NCBI GenBank assembly: GCA_002319075.1
Contig: NVQB01000001.1
Span: forward strand, 4,154,001 to 4,218,000
Source: Sphingobacteriaceae bacterium
GTDB lineage: Bacteria; Bacteroidota; Bacteroidia; B-17B0; Aurantibacillaceae
Length of the DNA: 64,000 nt
Direction of reading: 5' to 3'
Shown: positions 18,217 to 25,968 of the stretch, piece by piece
Numbering within the stretch: the first letter of the stretch is position 1
Layout of the letters: every line of letters begins with the position of its first letter
Position numbers and translations under genes: made by a program
Notes under the pieces: generated by a model
What the model was told of the DNA's origin: nothing
Database searches by the model: none
What the model saw: only the letters and a program-made list of their open reading frames with translations

Positions 18217-19086
18217 TCAAAGCACGTTATTGGCCTGCTCTTTTATTTTTTCGAGCTCATCTTTCATCAACACTACAAATTTCTGCATGTTGGCATCGTT
18301 GGCTTTAGAGCCAATGGTGTTGATCTCGCGGCCTATTTCCTGGCTGATAAAATTTAATTTTCTTCCAGGAGAGTTTTCTTTGCAGGTATCTATAAAATAA
18401 TCGAGATGTGTTTTTAGACGTACTTTCTCTTCATTGATATCCAGCTTCTCGATGTAATAAATCAACTCCTGTTCAAAACGGTTCTCATCAATTTTTTCTT
18501 TTCCAATTACATCCGCCATGTTATTACGGATTCTATCTTTAATAGTAGTAATGCGGTGAAGATCCAGTTTTTTAATTTCTTCCAGATGAGCTCCGATTTT
18601 ATTTAAGCGGTCTTCGAAATCTTGTTGTAAAGATCTTCCTTCAGTATCTCTGAATTCATTTAGTTGCTTGATGGCTTCATTTAAACAGTTCTTAATAAGT
18701 TTCCATTCATTCTCATCCATTTCCTTACGTTCACCCTTCATAATATCCGGGAACTTCAGAATGTGTTTGATAGAATCCTCCATGGGTTCGTTTAAGGTAG
18801 CCGCCAACTTTTTTAGTTGCGCATGATAAGCTTTTGCAAGCTCAAGATTTATTTCAACGGGTGTTTCGGCCTGGCCCGATTCAATAAAAATACTGAGGTC
18901 AATTTTACCGCGTTCCAACTGCTTCGAAAGCTCGTTGCGCAATTCAAGTTCGTAATTACGCAAACCTGAGGACAGACGAAGACTGATATCAGCGCTTTTA
19001 CTGTTGAGTGAACGAATTTCTACTGTAATGGTTTTGTCTCCCAATTCAGCTGTGGCTTTCCCAAAGCCGGTCATCGATTTAATCAT
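18217..19086 (-). CDS. yicC: YicC family endoribonuclease
   Basis: 289 aa, the normal YicC length. N-terminal MIKSMTGFGKA and VEIRSLNSKSADISLRL are the YicC_N hallmark; the C-terminus has HLDYFIDTC and GRKLNFISQEIGREINTIGSKANDA, the DUF1732 hallmark. Homologues are RNases implicated in RNA turnover. Its start overlaps the end of the EamA transporter by 8 bp, so the two genes form an operon, and its end converges on the T9SS cargo gene 5 bp away. Confidence 0.93.
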   Translation of the reverse strand: MIKSMTGFGKATAELGDKTITVEIRSLNSKSADISLRLSSGLRNYELELRNELSKQLERGKIDLSIFIESGQAETPVEINLELAKAYHAQLKKLAATLNEPMEDSIKHILKFPDIMKGERKEMDENEWKLIKNCLNEAIKQLNEFRDTEGRSLQQDFEDRLNKIGAHLEEIKKLDLHRITTIKDRIRNNMADVIGKEKIDENRFEQELIYYIEKLDINEEKVRLKTHLDYFIDTCKENSPGRKLNFISQEIGREINTIGSKANDANMQKFVVLMKDELEKIKEQANNVL

Positions 19087-19975
19087 GTGGTATTTTTTTT
19101 GTTTTTTTATTCACCAGGAATAAGCCTAAAATTATCAAAATCCCCGACAATAACTTAATTGGCGTTAAATTATCTCCCCCCATTAGAATGGCAAATACAG
19201 AGGCTAAAAAAGGCTGCAGGTAGATATAAGCGCTAACCGTGTTTGGACTTAATTCCTGCAATCCATAAACATTTAAAAAGTAAGCCACGAAGGTAGTCAT
19301 AACCACCACGAAAAAAAGTGCAAAGGTAGCATGACCTGTAAAGGCCGACCAATCGGTGTGAAGGGTTTCTACAAAACCTATTGGCAGAATATAGAGACTA
19401 CCAAACAAAAACATCCACCGCATGGCAGTAGCTGTATTGTATTTTTGCATGATAGTTTTTACCATAACTATAAAAATCGCCCAGGAAGCGGAATTGATAA
19501 GAGTCATTAAATCTCCAACGATGGTATCACTGCCTACTTCAAAATTCCCCCGCAGACTTAGAATCATGATGGCTCCCACCACAGCGCACGTTAGTCCTGT
19601 TACTTTTAAAACAGTAATGCGTTCTTTTAAAATAAATAAAGTGAAAATGAAAACCATGATCGGATTCGAGATCATGATAATAGAAGAATTAATGGGCGTT
19701 GTTTTACTCAAACCATAAATAAAAAAAATCTGGTTGATGACCACGCCGAACAGGGCCAGCAAAGCCATACGTTTCAAATCCTGTTTTTCTACCTTTTGTG
19801 TTTTTACAAAAAGGGAAAAGATCCAGAATAAAAGACAAGCACCTGTTATACGCAAAAATACAAGCGCAATGGGGGAGATATACCCAGGCATTAAACCTTT
19901 GGCAATAGAATAATTTAAAGCATAAATTATCTGAGCTATAAAAAGGGCAATATGTCCTTGGAGGGCTTTTGACAA
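19079..19975 (-). CDS. EamA/DMT family transporter
   Basis: About 298 aa with ten hydrophobic helices in two EamA repeats (HIALFIAQIIYALNYSIAKG..., later LMTLINSASWAIFIVMVKTIM...). The first ATG (20018-20020) lies upstream of a minus-strand -7 element, so a TTG at 19973-19975, 7 nt after TATATTTG, is the more likely start; this is inference. DMT proteins export or import small metabolites; substrate unknown. It overlaps yicC. Confidence 0.82.
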   Translation of the reverse strand: MSKALQGHIALFIAQIIYALNYSIAKGLMPGYISPIALVFLRITGACLLFWIFSLFVKTQKVEKQDLKRMALLALFGVVINQIFFIYGLSKTTPINSSIIMISNPIMVFIFTLFILKERITVLKVTGLTCAVVGAIMILSLRGNFEVGSDTIVGDLMTLINSASWAIFIVMVKTIMQKYNTATAMRWMFLFGSLYILPIGFVETLHTDWSAFTGHATFALFFVVVMTTFVAYFLNVYGLQELSPNTVSAYIYLQPFLASVFAILMGGDNLTPIKLLSGILIILGLFLVNKKTKKIPHD

Positions 19976-19982
19976 AACGGTG

Positions 19983-20029
19983 CAAATATAGCGTTTTACA
20001 AGGTTATTGCGGATAAACAATTATTTTTG
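19983..20029. promoter_or_regulatory. Divergent promoter pair
   Basis: Two TAnnTTTG elements point away from each other in 47 bp: TATATTTG on the minus strand (19990 to 19983) for the transporter, and TATTTTTG on the plus strand (20022-20029), 7 nt before ATG 20037 of the metal-receptor gene. The -33 elements must overlap in the middle. Both transcripts would be leaderless or nearly so. Confidence 0.5.
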
Positions 20030-20036
20030 CAGTACA

Positions 20037-20825
20037 ATGCAATATAAAGATCAGATCGGAAACAGAGTTGACTTAGCAGCTAAACCGCTGCGGGTTATTT
20101 CACTTGTTCCTTCGCAGTCTGAATTTTTATGGGATTTGGGTTTGCGTGAAGAATTAATCGGCATCACCAAATTTTGCATACACCCTGATGAGATGTTCAG
20201 AAGCATCAGCAGGATAGGGGGGACAAAAAAGCTCGACTTAGATAAGATTCGAAGTTTAAAACCAGATCTGATCATTGGGAATAAAGAGGAGAATCAAAAA
20301 GAACAAATTGAAATTCTGCAAAAGGAATTCCCTGTATGGATGAGTGATATTTATACGTTTGAAGATTCTTTTCAAATGATGGAAAACCTGGGACAGATCC
20401 TGGAAAAACAAAAAGAAACGCAACTAATCCTTGAGAAGCTAAAAGCATCGCTATTAAAAATCAAAGCACTTTTTAAAGATCAGGAGGTCGCTTATTTTAT
20501 TTGGAACAAGCCTTATATGTGTGCCGCGAAGGATACTTTCATAGATCACGTACTAAGTTATCTGGGACTTGAAAACGCGTTGGGAGAATTTACACGCTAT
20601 CCCGAACTAACGGAAGAAGATCTTAGAAGAATAAATCCGGAGGTTTGTTTTTTATCCAGCGAACCCTTTCCTTTTAAGGAAGAACACATAAAAGAGCTAC
20701 AGAGGTGTTTACCAGAGGCGAAAATTTTAATTGTAGATGGTGAGGTTTTTAGCTGGTATGGCACTAGGTTGTTGCATCTTGAAAAATACGTGCAAGGGTT
20801 ACCACTAAGACACTCAGAACACTGA
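20037..20825 (+). CDS. BtuF-like helical-backbone metal receptor without signal peptide
   Basis: 262 aa. The sequence PLRVISLVPSQSEFLWDLGLREELIGITKFCIHP, then KPDLIIGNKEEN, matches the periplasmic binding fold of BtuF/FepB-type cobalamin or iron-chelate receptors. The protein starts directly in the domain and has neither signal peptide nor lipobox, so it is predicted to stay in the cytoplasm; such proteins are common in Bacteroidota and their ligand is uncertain. The last seven residues (PLRHSEH) and the stop are encoded by a dispersed repeat that begins at 20801. Confidence 0.82.
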   Translation: MQYKDQIGNRVDLAAKPLRVISLVPSQSEFLWDLGLREELIGITKFCIHPDEMFRSISRIGGTKKLDLDKIRSLKPDLIIGNKEENQKEQIEILQKEFPVWMSDIYTFEDSFQMMENLGQILEKQKETQLILEKLKASLLKIKALFKDQEVAYFIWNKPYMCAAKDTFIDHVLSYLGLENALGEFTRYPELTEEDLRRINPEVCFLSSEPFPFKEEHIKELQRCLPEAKILIVDGEVFSWYGTRLLHLEKYVQGLPLRHSEH

Positions 20826-20920
20826 GAAGCACAAAGTCAATAGATGAAACTCAATAGTATGTATGATGTATGCTGTGATAAACTAAGTGAACCTAAGTGC
20901 TCTTAGTGGCTTAGTGGTTC
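20801..20920. repeat. Inverted pair of dispersed CCACTAAG repeats between convergent genes
   Basis: The left arm starts ACCACTAAGACACTCAGAAC at 20801; the right arm, read on the minus strand from 20920, starts GAACCACTAAGCCACTAAGA. The arms are imperfect inverted copies around a ~50-bp centre. The same motif is the unit of the tandem array at 30026-30380. Both flanking genes end inside the arms, so the structure could act as a two-way transcription stop. Confidence 0.75.
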
Positions 20921-22212
20921 AAAGCAGCAAGCGCATCTCCTACCACAAATGTACTTCCACCAATAAAGATCAGGTCTGTTTTATTCGCCGCTTTCTTCGC
21001 TGCTTTAAGCCCTGCCTCAACTGTTTGGTAGGCAGACCCTTTTAACTTGAGTTTATGTGCCTGACTTGCTAATTCGTTTTCATCCAGCGCCCTTGGAATA
21101 TCTGCCTTTACAAAATAATAAGTTGCTTCTTTAGGTAACATGCTTAAAATTTTAGAAACATCTTTATCGTTCACGGCGCCAAACACAAAATGCAAATGGG
21201 TAAATGAAAGGTCTTTTAAATTTTCGAGAATTTGTTTAATACCGTCTTCATTATGCCCGGTATCGGCTATTATTAAAGGCTTCTCGCCGAGTTTCTGCCA
21301 GCGGCCACGAAGTCCTGTTATTTCACAAACATTTTTCAGGGCTACTTTTATATTTTCTTCTTGCAACAAAAATCCTGCTTTCTCTACAAATTCAAGTACA
21401 TTCAAAACACCCAATAAATTTTTGAGTTGATAGATACCCGTAAGATCAAGTTCGTAGGTCTTTTTAGAATCGTCTTTTTTATTCAGAACTTCTACTTGCA
21501 TCAAACCCTTAGAAATTGCGTGTTTGAGAATCTTATAATTTTTGTCGGCGTATTCTATAGGCGCTTTCTGTTCTTTGGCTATAGCATTAAAAACCGGAGC
21601 CGTTTCGCTTTGGTACTGGCTAATAACAACCGGTACGCGATTTTTAATGATACCGGCTTTTTCTTTGGAGATTTTTTCTAATGTGTCGCCCAATAAATTC
21701 ATGTGATCAAAACTAATGTTTGTGATCAAAGATGCTTTTGGCGTGATGATATTGGTCGAATCTAATCTCCCCCCTAATCCAACTTCAATAATGGCTACAT
21801 CAACTTCTTCATTTGCAAAATAATCCAGAGCGAGTCCAACACTCCATTCAAAAAAACTTGGTTCTATCTGTTCAAAGGGTTCTTTGTATTTCTGTACAAA
21901 ATCAATCACGTAATTTTTCGGAATCATTTTCCCGTTAATTTTAATACGTTCTCTAAAGTCAGTAAGATGTGGAGAAGTATACAATCCGGTTTTATAACCA
22001 CAGCTTTGCATAACCGCCGCCAGCATGTGACTGCTTGAACCTTTGCCATTTGTTCCGGCAACATGAATGCATTTTAATTTTAAGTGTGGTTTGCCAAGAA
22101 TTTCGGCTATTTTAATGGTATTGACCAGGTCTGCTTTGTAAGCCGCTGCTCCAACCCTTTGGTACATGGGTAAACGCGCGAATAAATACTCCAGCGTTTG
22201 TTGATACGTCAT
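20911..22212 (-). CDS. folC: Bifunctional folylpolyglutamate/dihydrofolate synthase
   Basis: 433 aa. GTNGKGSSSHMLAAV (P-loop, residues ~53-67), LYTSPHLTDFRERI and the late HNEDGIKQIL motif are FolC/Mur-ligase features. It adds glutamate to dihydropteroate or folates using ATP. It follows the TonB-like gene by 1 nt on the same strand, so it is the last gene of the exbB-exbD-tonB operon. Its last two residues and stop (N-H-stop) fall in the repeat arm. Confidence 0.95.
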   Translation of the reverse strand: MTYQQTLEYLFARLPMYQRVGAAAYKADLVNTIKIAEILGKPHLKLKCIHVAGTNGKGSSSHMLAAVMQSCGYKTGLYTSPHLTDFRERIKINGKMIPKNYVIDFVQKYKEPFEQIEPSFFEWSVGLALDYFANEEVDVAIIEVGLGGRLDSTNIITPKASLITNISFDHMNLLGDTLEKISKEKAGIIKNRVPVVISQYQSETAPVFNAIAKEQKAPIEYADKNYKILKHAISKGLMQVEVLNKKDDSKKTYELDLTGIYQLKNLLGVLNVLEFVEKAGFLLQEENIKVALKNVCEITGLRGRWQKLGEKPLIIADTGHNEDGIKQILENLKDLSFTHLHFVFGAVNDKDVSKILSMLPKEATYYFVKADIPRALDENELASQAHKLKLKGSAYQTVEAGLKAAKKAANKTDLIFIGGSTFVVGDALAALNH

Positions 22213-22213
22213 T

Positions 22214-22921
22214 TTAATCGAATAAATAAATTATCGTAATAGTACCTCTTTGTTCTTCAAATGTTTGATCAGCACTAAATTTAGTGGCGAACGCGATTTT
22301 AGCGGCATCACCTTTAAGTGCAGGATTGTTTGTTGTAGTTCCTCTTCCGTTTGGATTCGCATCAATTACTTTTCCGGTTTTATCTACAGTAATATCTACT
22401 ACCACTGTACCTTCATCCTGCGTGGTAGTTGTTAATGCAGGTCTTCCTACAATACTGCGTTTTCCAAGACTAAAAAGCATAGAGGGACTCACCATTTGAG
22501 GACCTGCAGGCAAAGTACTATTAAGGTCGTTAGCTTTTGAAGTGGCAGGTTCTGAAATATCTGAAGTTTCATTCGGGACAGTTACAAAGTGTGCATTTTT
22601 ATACCTGTCAATAGCACTTTGAACCCCGTTTTCAAAGGGGATTTCAGCATCTGTCGTTTTGCTAACAGAAGATAATTTGGGGTTTGATGATAAGGTGTTA
22701 TCTCCCAGGTGTTTTGTATCACTTAGAACTTCAGAGCTTCCGGCTTCCATACTTAAAAGAATTTGCGGAGACGCTACAAAAGCAGATGATGCGAGAGCTA
22801 CAGGATTAGCCGTTATAACATTGGTAAAAATAAAAAAGAGCAACATTACTACAAAGGAAAGAAGCGTTACTCCTAAAGAGACTTTTTTATTTCTGTATGT
22901 TTCTTTTTTGCTTAGCTCCAT
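22214..22921 (-). CDS. TonB-like energy transducer, paralogue 1
   Basis: 235 aa: short cytoplasmic start, one membrane helix (VTLLSFVVMLLFFIFTNVI), a low-complexity periplasmic linker, and a C-terminal TonB-type domain (EGTVVVDITVDKTGKVIDANPNGRGTT...). The final strand ends in TITIIYLFD. The start and C-terminus match the next gene closely, indicating tandem duplication. The linker lacks the long Pro/Gly tract of its neighbour. Predicted role: carry energy from ExbBD to outer-membrane receptors. Confidence 0.85.
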   Translation of the reverse strand: MELSKKETYRNKKVSLGVTLLSFVVMLLFFIFTNVITANPVALASSAFVASPQILLSMEAGSSEVLSDTKHLGDNTLSSNPKLSSVSKTTDAEIPFENGVQSAIDRYKNAHFVTVPNETSDISEPATSKANDLNSTLPAGPQMVSPSMLFSLGKRSIVGRPALTTTTQDEGTVVVDITVDKTGKVIDANPNGRGTTTNNPALKGDAAKIAFATKFSADQTFEEQRGTITIIYLFD

Positions 22922-22926
22922 GATCT

Positions 22927-23802
22927 TTAATCGAATGCAAACACTATGGTTATAGTACCGCGTTGTTCTTCAAATTTTCCATCCACATTAAATTTTGTAG
23001 CAAGGGCAGCTTGTTTAGCTTTGGCCTTTAACAAAGCGCTACTTGTGGTAGTGCCGCGACCGTTAGGACTCGCTTCAATCACATTTCCTTCTGAATCTAC
23101 GGTAATATCCACAACTACTTTTCCTTCTTCCTGAGTATCGCTTGGTAATTTTGGTGGTTTAATAACAGCACGACCTTTTAAGTCGACCCCAATTCTTCCA
23201 CCCGGACCGCCGCCACTCCCAGGACCAGGTCCACCCGGCCCAGTACCTACGCCATTTCCGCCACCATTCCCTGTTCCCGAACCACCTGTTCCATTTTTAA
23301 AAGGATCTCCATCTGGGGAACCATTTTGTCCGGCTACATCGCTGTTGCCAATGCCGCCGCCATTTTGTCCTGTATTCTTTTTAAATTTCTGCGCTAATTT
23401 TTCAGCAGCTGTCAATTCTCGTGGTTTCTCCTTTACCGGTTGAGGCTCAGGTTGGGGTTTCGCCGGTTTGATTATGACTTTGTCTTCTTTAATTTCGGGT
23501 TTTGATTCTTGTATGTCAACCACTTCACCGTTTTCAGCCGTTACAATATTTTCTTCGGGAGTTTTTTCCGTTTCCACGCGCGTAGCTTTTCCCATATCGG
23601 AATAGTCTACGTCACCCGTTCCTACATTCATCATTCCCAGTGCCATTTCTTGTCCGCCCCCACCGCCAATTTCAGGAAAGGGAGGATTAGGAGTAACAAG
23701 GTTATAAAGAATCAGGAATAAAATAAGCAACGCCATGATAGCGGAAGTCATTATTCCCGAAAGCAGTTTTCTTTTATTTTCTTCCGAACGTGTTAACTCC
23801 AT
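22927..23802 (-). CDS. TonB-like energy transducer, paralogue 2 with Pro/Gly-rich linker
   Basis: 291 aa: N-terminal membrane helix (IMTSAIMALLILFLILYNLV), Pro/Lys-rich stretch (KPAKPQPEPQPVKEKP), a Gly-rich linker at residues ~150-210, and a C-terminal TonB domain (EGKVVVDITVDSEGNVIEASPNGRGTT) ending GTITIVFAFD. It overlaps exbD by 1 bp, so expression is tightly coupled. The linker length would suit spanning the periplasm. Confidence 0.88.
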   Translation of the reverse strand: MELTRSEENKRKLLSGIMTSAIMALLILFLILYNLVTPNPPFPEIGGGGGQEMALGMMNVGTGDVDYSDMGKATRVETEKTPEENIVTAENGEVVDIQESKPEIKEDKVIIKPAKPQPEPQPVKEKPRELTAAEKLAQKFKKNTGQNGGGIGNSDVAGQNGSPDGDPFKNGTGGSGTGNGGGNGVGTGPGGPGPGSGGGPGGRIGVDLKGRAVIKPPKLPSDTQEEGKVVVDITVDSEGNVIEASPNGRGTTTSSALLKAKAKQAALATKFNVDGKFEEQRGTITIVFAFD

Positions 23803-24206
23803 TACTTATTGGTAGGCGCTGTTGCTAAAACGGTTTTACATTTTAATTTGTAGCAAATCGTCATGATATCGATCTCATCCTGAATCGCTAATTCTTTATC
23901 CAAATGCATAATAACAGTAGGTTCAATAATAGCATTCGAAAGTTTTGCAATTTCTGATTCGAGTGTTTCAGGAGTTACTTCCGTCGTATTCACAAAATAC
24001 TTTTTATCTTTTGTTATAGCTACGTGAATCGGCTTAACAGCATTACTAATCTGATCTTTCACAACCGAATTGGGCAATGCGACCTTAATAGCATTTGGAC
24101 TCACCATTGTTGAGAGTATTAGGAAAAAGAGCATGAGGAAGAACATGATATCACTTAATGAATCGGTGCTTACTTCTGCTTCTCTGTGTTTTTTGCGTAA
24201 AGCCAT
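23802..24206 (-). CDS. exbD: ExbD/TolR family proton-channel subunit
   Basis: 134 aa: Lys/Arg-rich start, then one membrane helix with the essential Asp (STDSLSDIMFFLMLFFLILSTM) and a periplasmic domain (IKVALPNSV...). It works with ExbB to turn proton flow into motion of TonB. The 92-bp gap to exbB is AT-rich and carries near-repeats such as ATTGAAAATTGAAAATTAAA, with no gene. Confidence 0.92.
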   Translation of the reverse strand: MALRKKHREAEVSTDSLSDIMFFLMLFFLILSTMVSPNAIKVALPNSVVKDQISNAVKPIHVAITKDKKYFVNTTEVTPETLESEIAKLSNAIIEPTVIMHLDKELAIQDEIDIMTICYKLKCKTVLATAPTNK

Positions 24207-24298
24207 TTCTTTTAAATTAATAATTGAAAATTGAAAATTAAAAATGAGCTTGCTTGATCTCTCTTTCTAATTCTTCATTCTTAATTTTACATTTTTAA

Positions 24299-25030
24299 TT
24301 ACTTCGTCGGTTCATTCAACATATCCAAAAACTTAATCTGCGTATCTTCCATGTTGTGTGCTATTTTATCAATACGGGCATTTAACCAGTAATAAAATAT
24401 GAAAGCGATAACACCAACAACCAGACCACCTGCAGAAGAAACCATTTTCTGATACAGACCATCAGATATCTGTACGATCTCAACAGTTCCGCTTTCACTG
24501 ATTTTTCTGAAAATGGTAATTACCCCGATAATCGTACCCACAAATCCAAACATAGGAGCAATACGCCCGATAATACTTAAGATATTCATGTTTTTTTCAA
24601 GTTTCGCCAATTCGTTGGTTCCACTTTTGTCCATGGCTGTGCGAATTTCGAGAACAGGCTGACCAATACGTTTTACACCTTGTTCGATCATAGCACTTTC
24701 AGGTGAGTTTGTGTTTTTACACATAGCCACAGCCCCTGAAATATTGCCGTTGTGGATCATTTCCTTTAAGCTTTGTACCAGGTGTTCGTTGCGTTTGCTT
24801 GCTCTGCTTAAGATTAACAGACGTTCAATTAAAATATAAATCGAAATAATTAATAACAAACCAATCGGATACATAATAGGTCCACCTTTCATGATCAATT
24901 CAAAAAGAGAGATCTTTGTTTCAGTTATTTCTGGAGTGGCAGCGGTTTGTATTCCTGTTACCGCGTTTGTATCTGCTGCTAAGGCAACATTGGCAGCTTG
25001 CGCGCCGGCTTGTAAGATGAAATTCAGCAT
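24299..25030 (-). CDS. exbB: MotA/TolQ/ExbB family proton-channel protein
   Basis: 243 aa with three membrane helices: GGPIMYPIGLLLIISIYILIERL near residue 50, and the pair around IIGRIAPMFGFVGTIIGVITIF and SAGGLVVGVIAFIFYYWLN. These are the ExbB core motifs. First gene of the operon exbB-exbD-tonB-tonB-folC. Confidence 0.93.
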   Translation of the reverse strand: MLNFILQAGAQAANVALAADTNAVTGIQTAATPEITETKISLFELIMKGGPIMYPIGLLLIISIYILIERLLILSRASKRNEHLVQSLKEMIHNGNISGAVAMCKNTNSPESAMIEQGVKRIGQPVLEIRTAMDKSGTNELAKLEKNMNILSIIGRIAPMFGFVGTIIGVITIFRKISESGTVEIVQISDGLYQKMVSSAGGLVVGVIAFIFYYWLNARIDKIAHNMEDTQIKFLDMLNEPTK

Positions 25031-25364
25031 CGTTAGATTTGATTTAAGTACGAAAATAGACTTTAATAAAGCAGGTATATGTTACGCCATAGAAGGATTT
25101 TAAACACAGGAGTGTTTATTAGCATAATGAGAAAATGAGAAAAAGATACCTAGCGACTACGCTCGAAGTGACATAGTGCCTGTTGACCTAAGCCAAAGAG
25201 ATAGTTTATTTGAAATTAAAAGATAAAAATTGGAGCCCGCAGGGGTCAATTCAAGATTAAAAGGATGTCTGTCAGTTCTAACTTTAAGGATGTCGGTTCG
25301 AGCAGGATCAATAACCTTTGGATATTGATGCCAGAAAGCGCTGAAGGTTTGCAGGAGTCGAGAA
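25031..25364. repeat. Intergenic region with several dispersed-repeat fragments
   Basis: No gene is supported. It holds GCGACTACGCTCGAAGTGAC (25153-25172), which matches the palindromic element of the 49.5-kb array in inverted orientation; two GGATGTC copies with a GTCAGTTC between; and TTCGAGCAGGATCAATA (25297-25313), whose exact reverse complement is at 34360-34376. It reads as a landing zone for intergenic repeats. Short frames across it are not considered genes. Confidence 0.6.
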
Positions 25365-25802
25365 CTAAAGCCTGTGTTTCATGTTCTCTGCCACCATCTT
25401 CTGCATTTCAGATTTCAGGAGGGCGACCTGCGAAGAGCGAATGCCGAAAAGGTTCAAGGCTTCCATTTCATCGTCATTGTAAGTGATGTAAATTTTGCCG
25501 GTTTTAGATTCGCTGACGCGTTTTAAATCAACAAAATATCTGAATTTATGATGTAAAAGCGATTGTTTGATCTCCAGTTTATCTTCATAAACCAAAGCAA
25601 AGGGATGTAATAACCACCAAAGCGTCTGAAAGGACAGAATTGCACCCGGAACTAGAACCAGGAACCCGAAAGGATTCATTTTCTGCAACATGTTATAGCC
25701 GGTATAAATTATAACGGCACAAATAAGAGCGGAGATTAGTAAAAATAAAGGGTTGCGTTCGATGTGTTGCAGAGGAAGTTCTTCTTTTTCGATGTTTTTC
25801 AC
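25365..25802 (-). CDS. Small membrane protein with PH-like domain
   Basis: 145 aa from a GTG start. Two membrane helices (LFLLISALICAVIIYTGYNM and FGFLVLVPGAILSFQTLWWLL) are followed by a compact soluble part (ALVYEDKLEIKQSLLHHKFRYFVDLKRVSESKTGKIYITYND) that looks like a bacterial PH domain. No close family name is certain. The GTG is supported by TAACTTTG ending 4 nt upstream, giving a leaderless message. Confidence 0.65.
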   Translation of the reverse strand: MKNIEKEELPLQHIERNPLFLLISALICAVIIYTGYNMLQKMNPFGFLVLVPGAILSFQTLWWLLHPFALVYEDKLEIKQSLLHHKFRYFVDLKRVSESKTGKIYITYNDDEMEALNLFGIRSSQVALLKSEMQKMVAENMKHRL

Positions 25803-25806
25803 AGTG

Positions 25807-25814
25807 CAAAGTTA
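25807..25814 (-). promoter_or_regulatory. -7 element TAACTTTG directly before a GTG start
   Basis: On the minus strand TAACTTTG ends at 25807, 4 nt before GTG 25802-25800. It sets the start of the PH-like gene and predicts a leaderless transcript. Confidence 0.5.
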
Positions 25815-25968
25815 AGAATTATAGGTTTGAGACCTATTTTATTCGTTTTTTAATTTATAAACTTGTTAAAATTGGCTTACAACGTTAAAAAAGGAAATTT
25901 AATTTTTTATATTGTAACGTTTTAAAGCTAATGACGTTTAATAAATCTAACCTTGTTTCACACAAAAA

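Noticed and set aside
25265-25486. 73-codon plus-strand frame
   Set aside because: It spans repeat fragments and the antisense end of the PH-like gene; composition is not protein-like.
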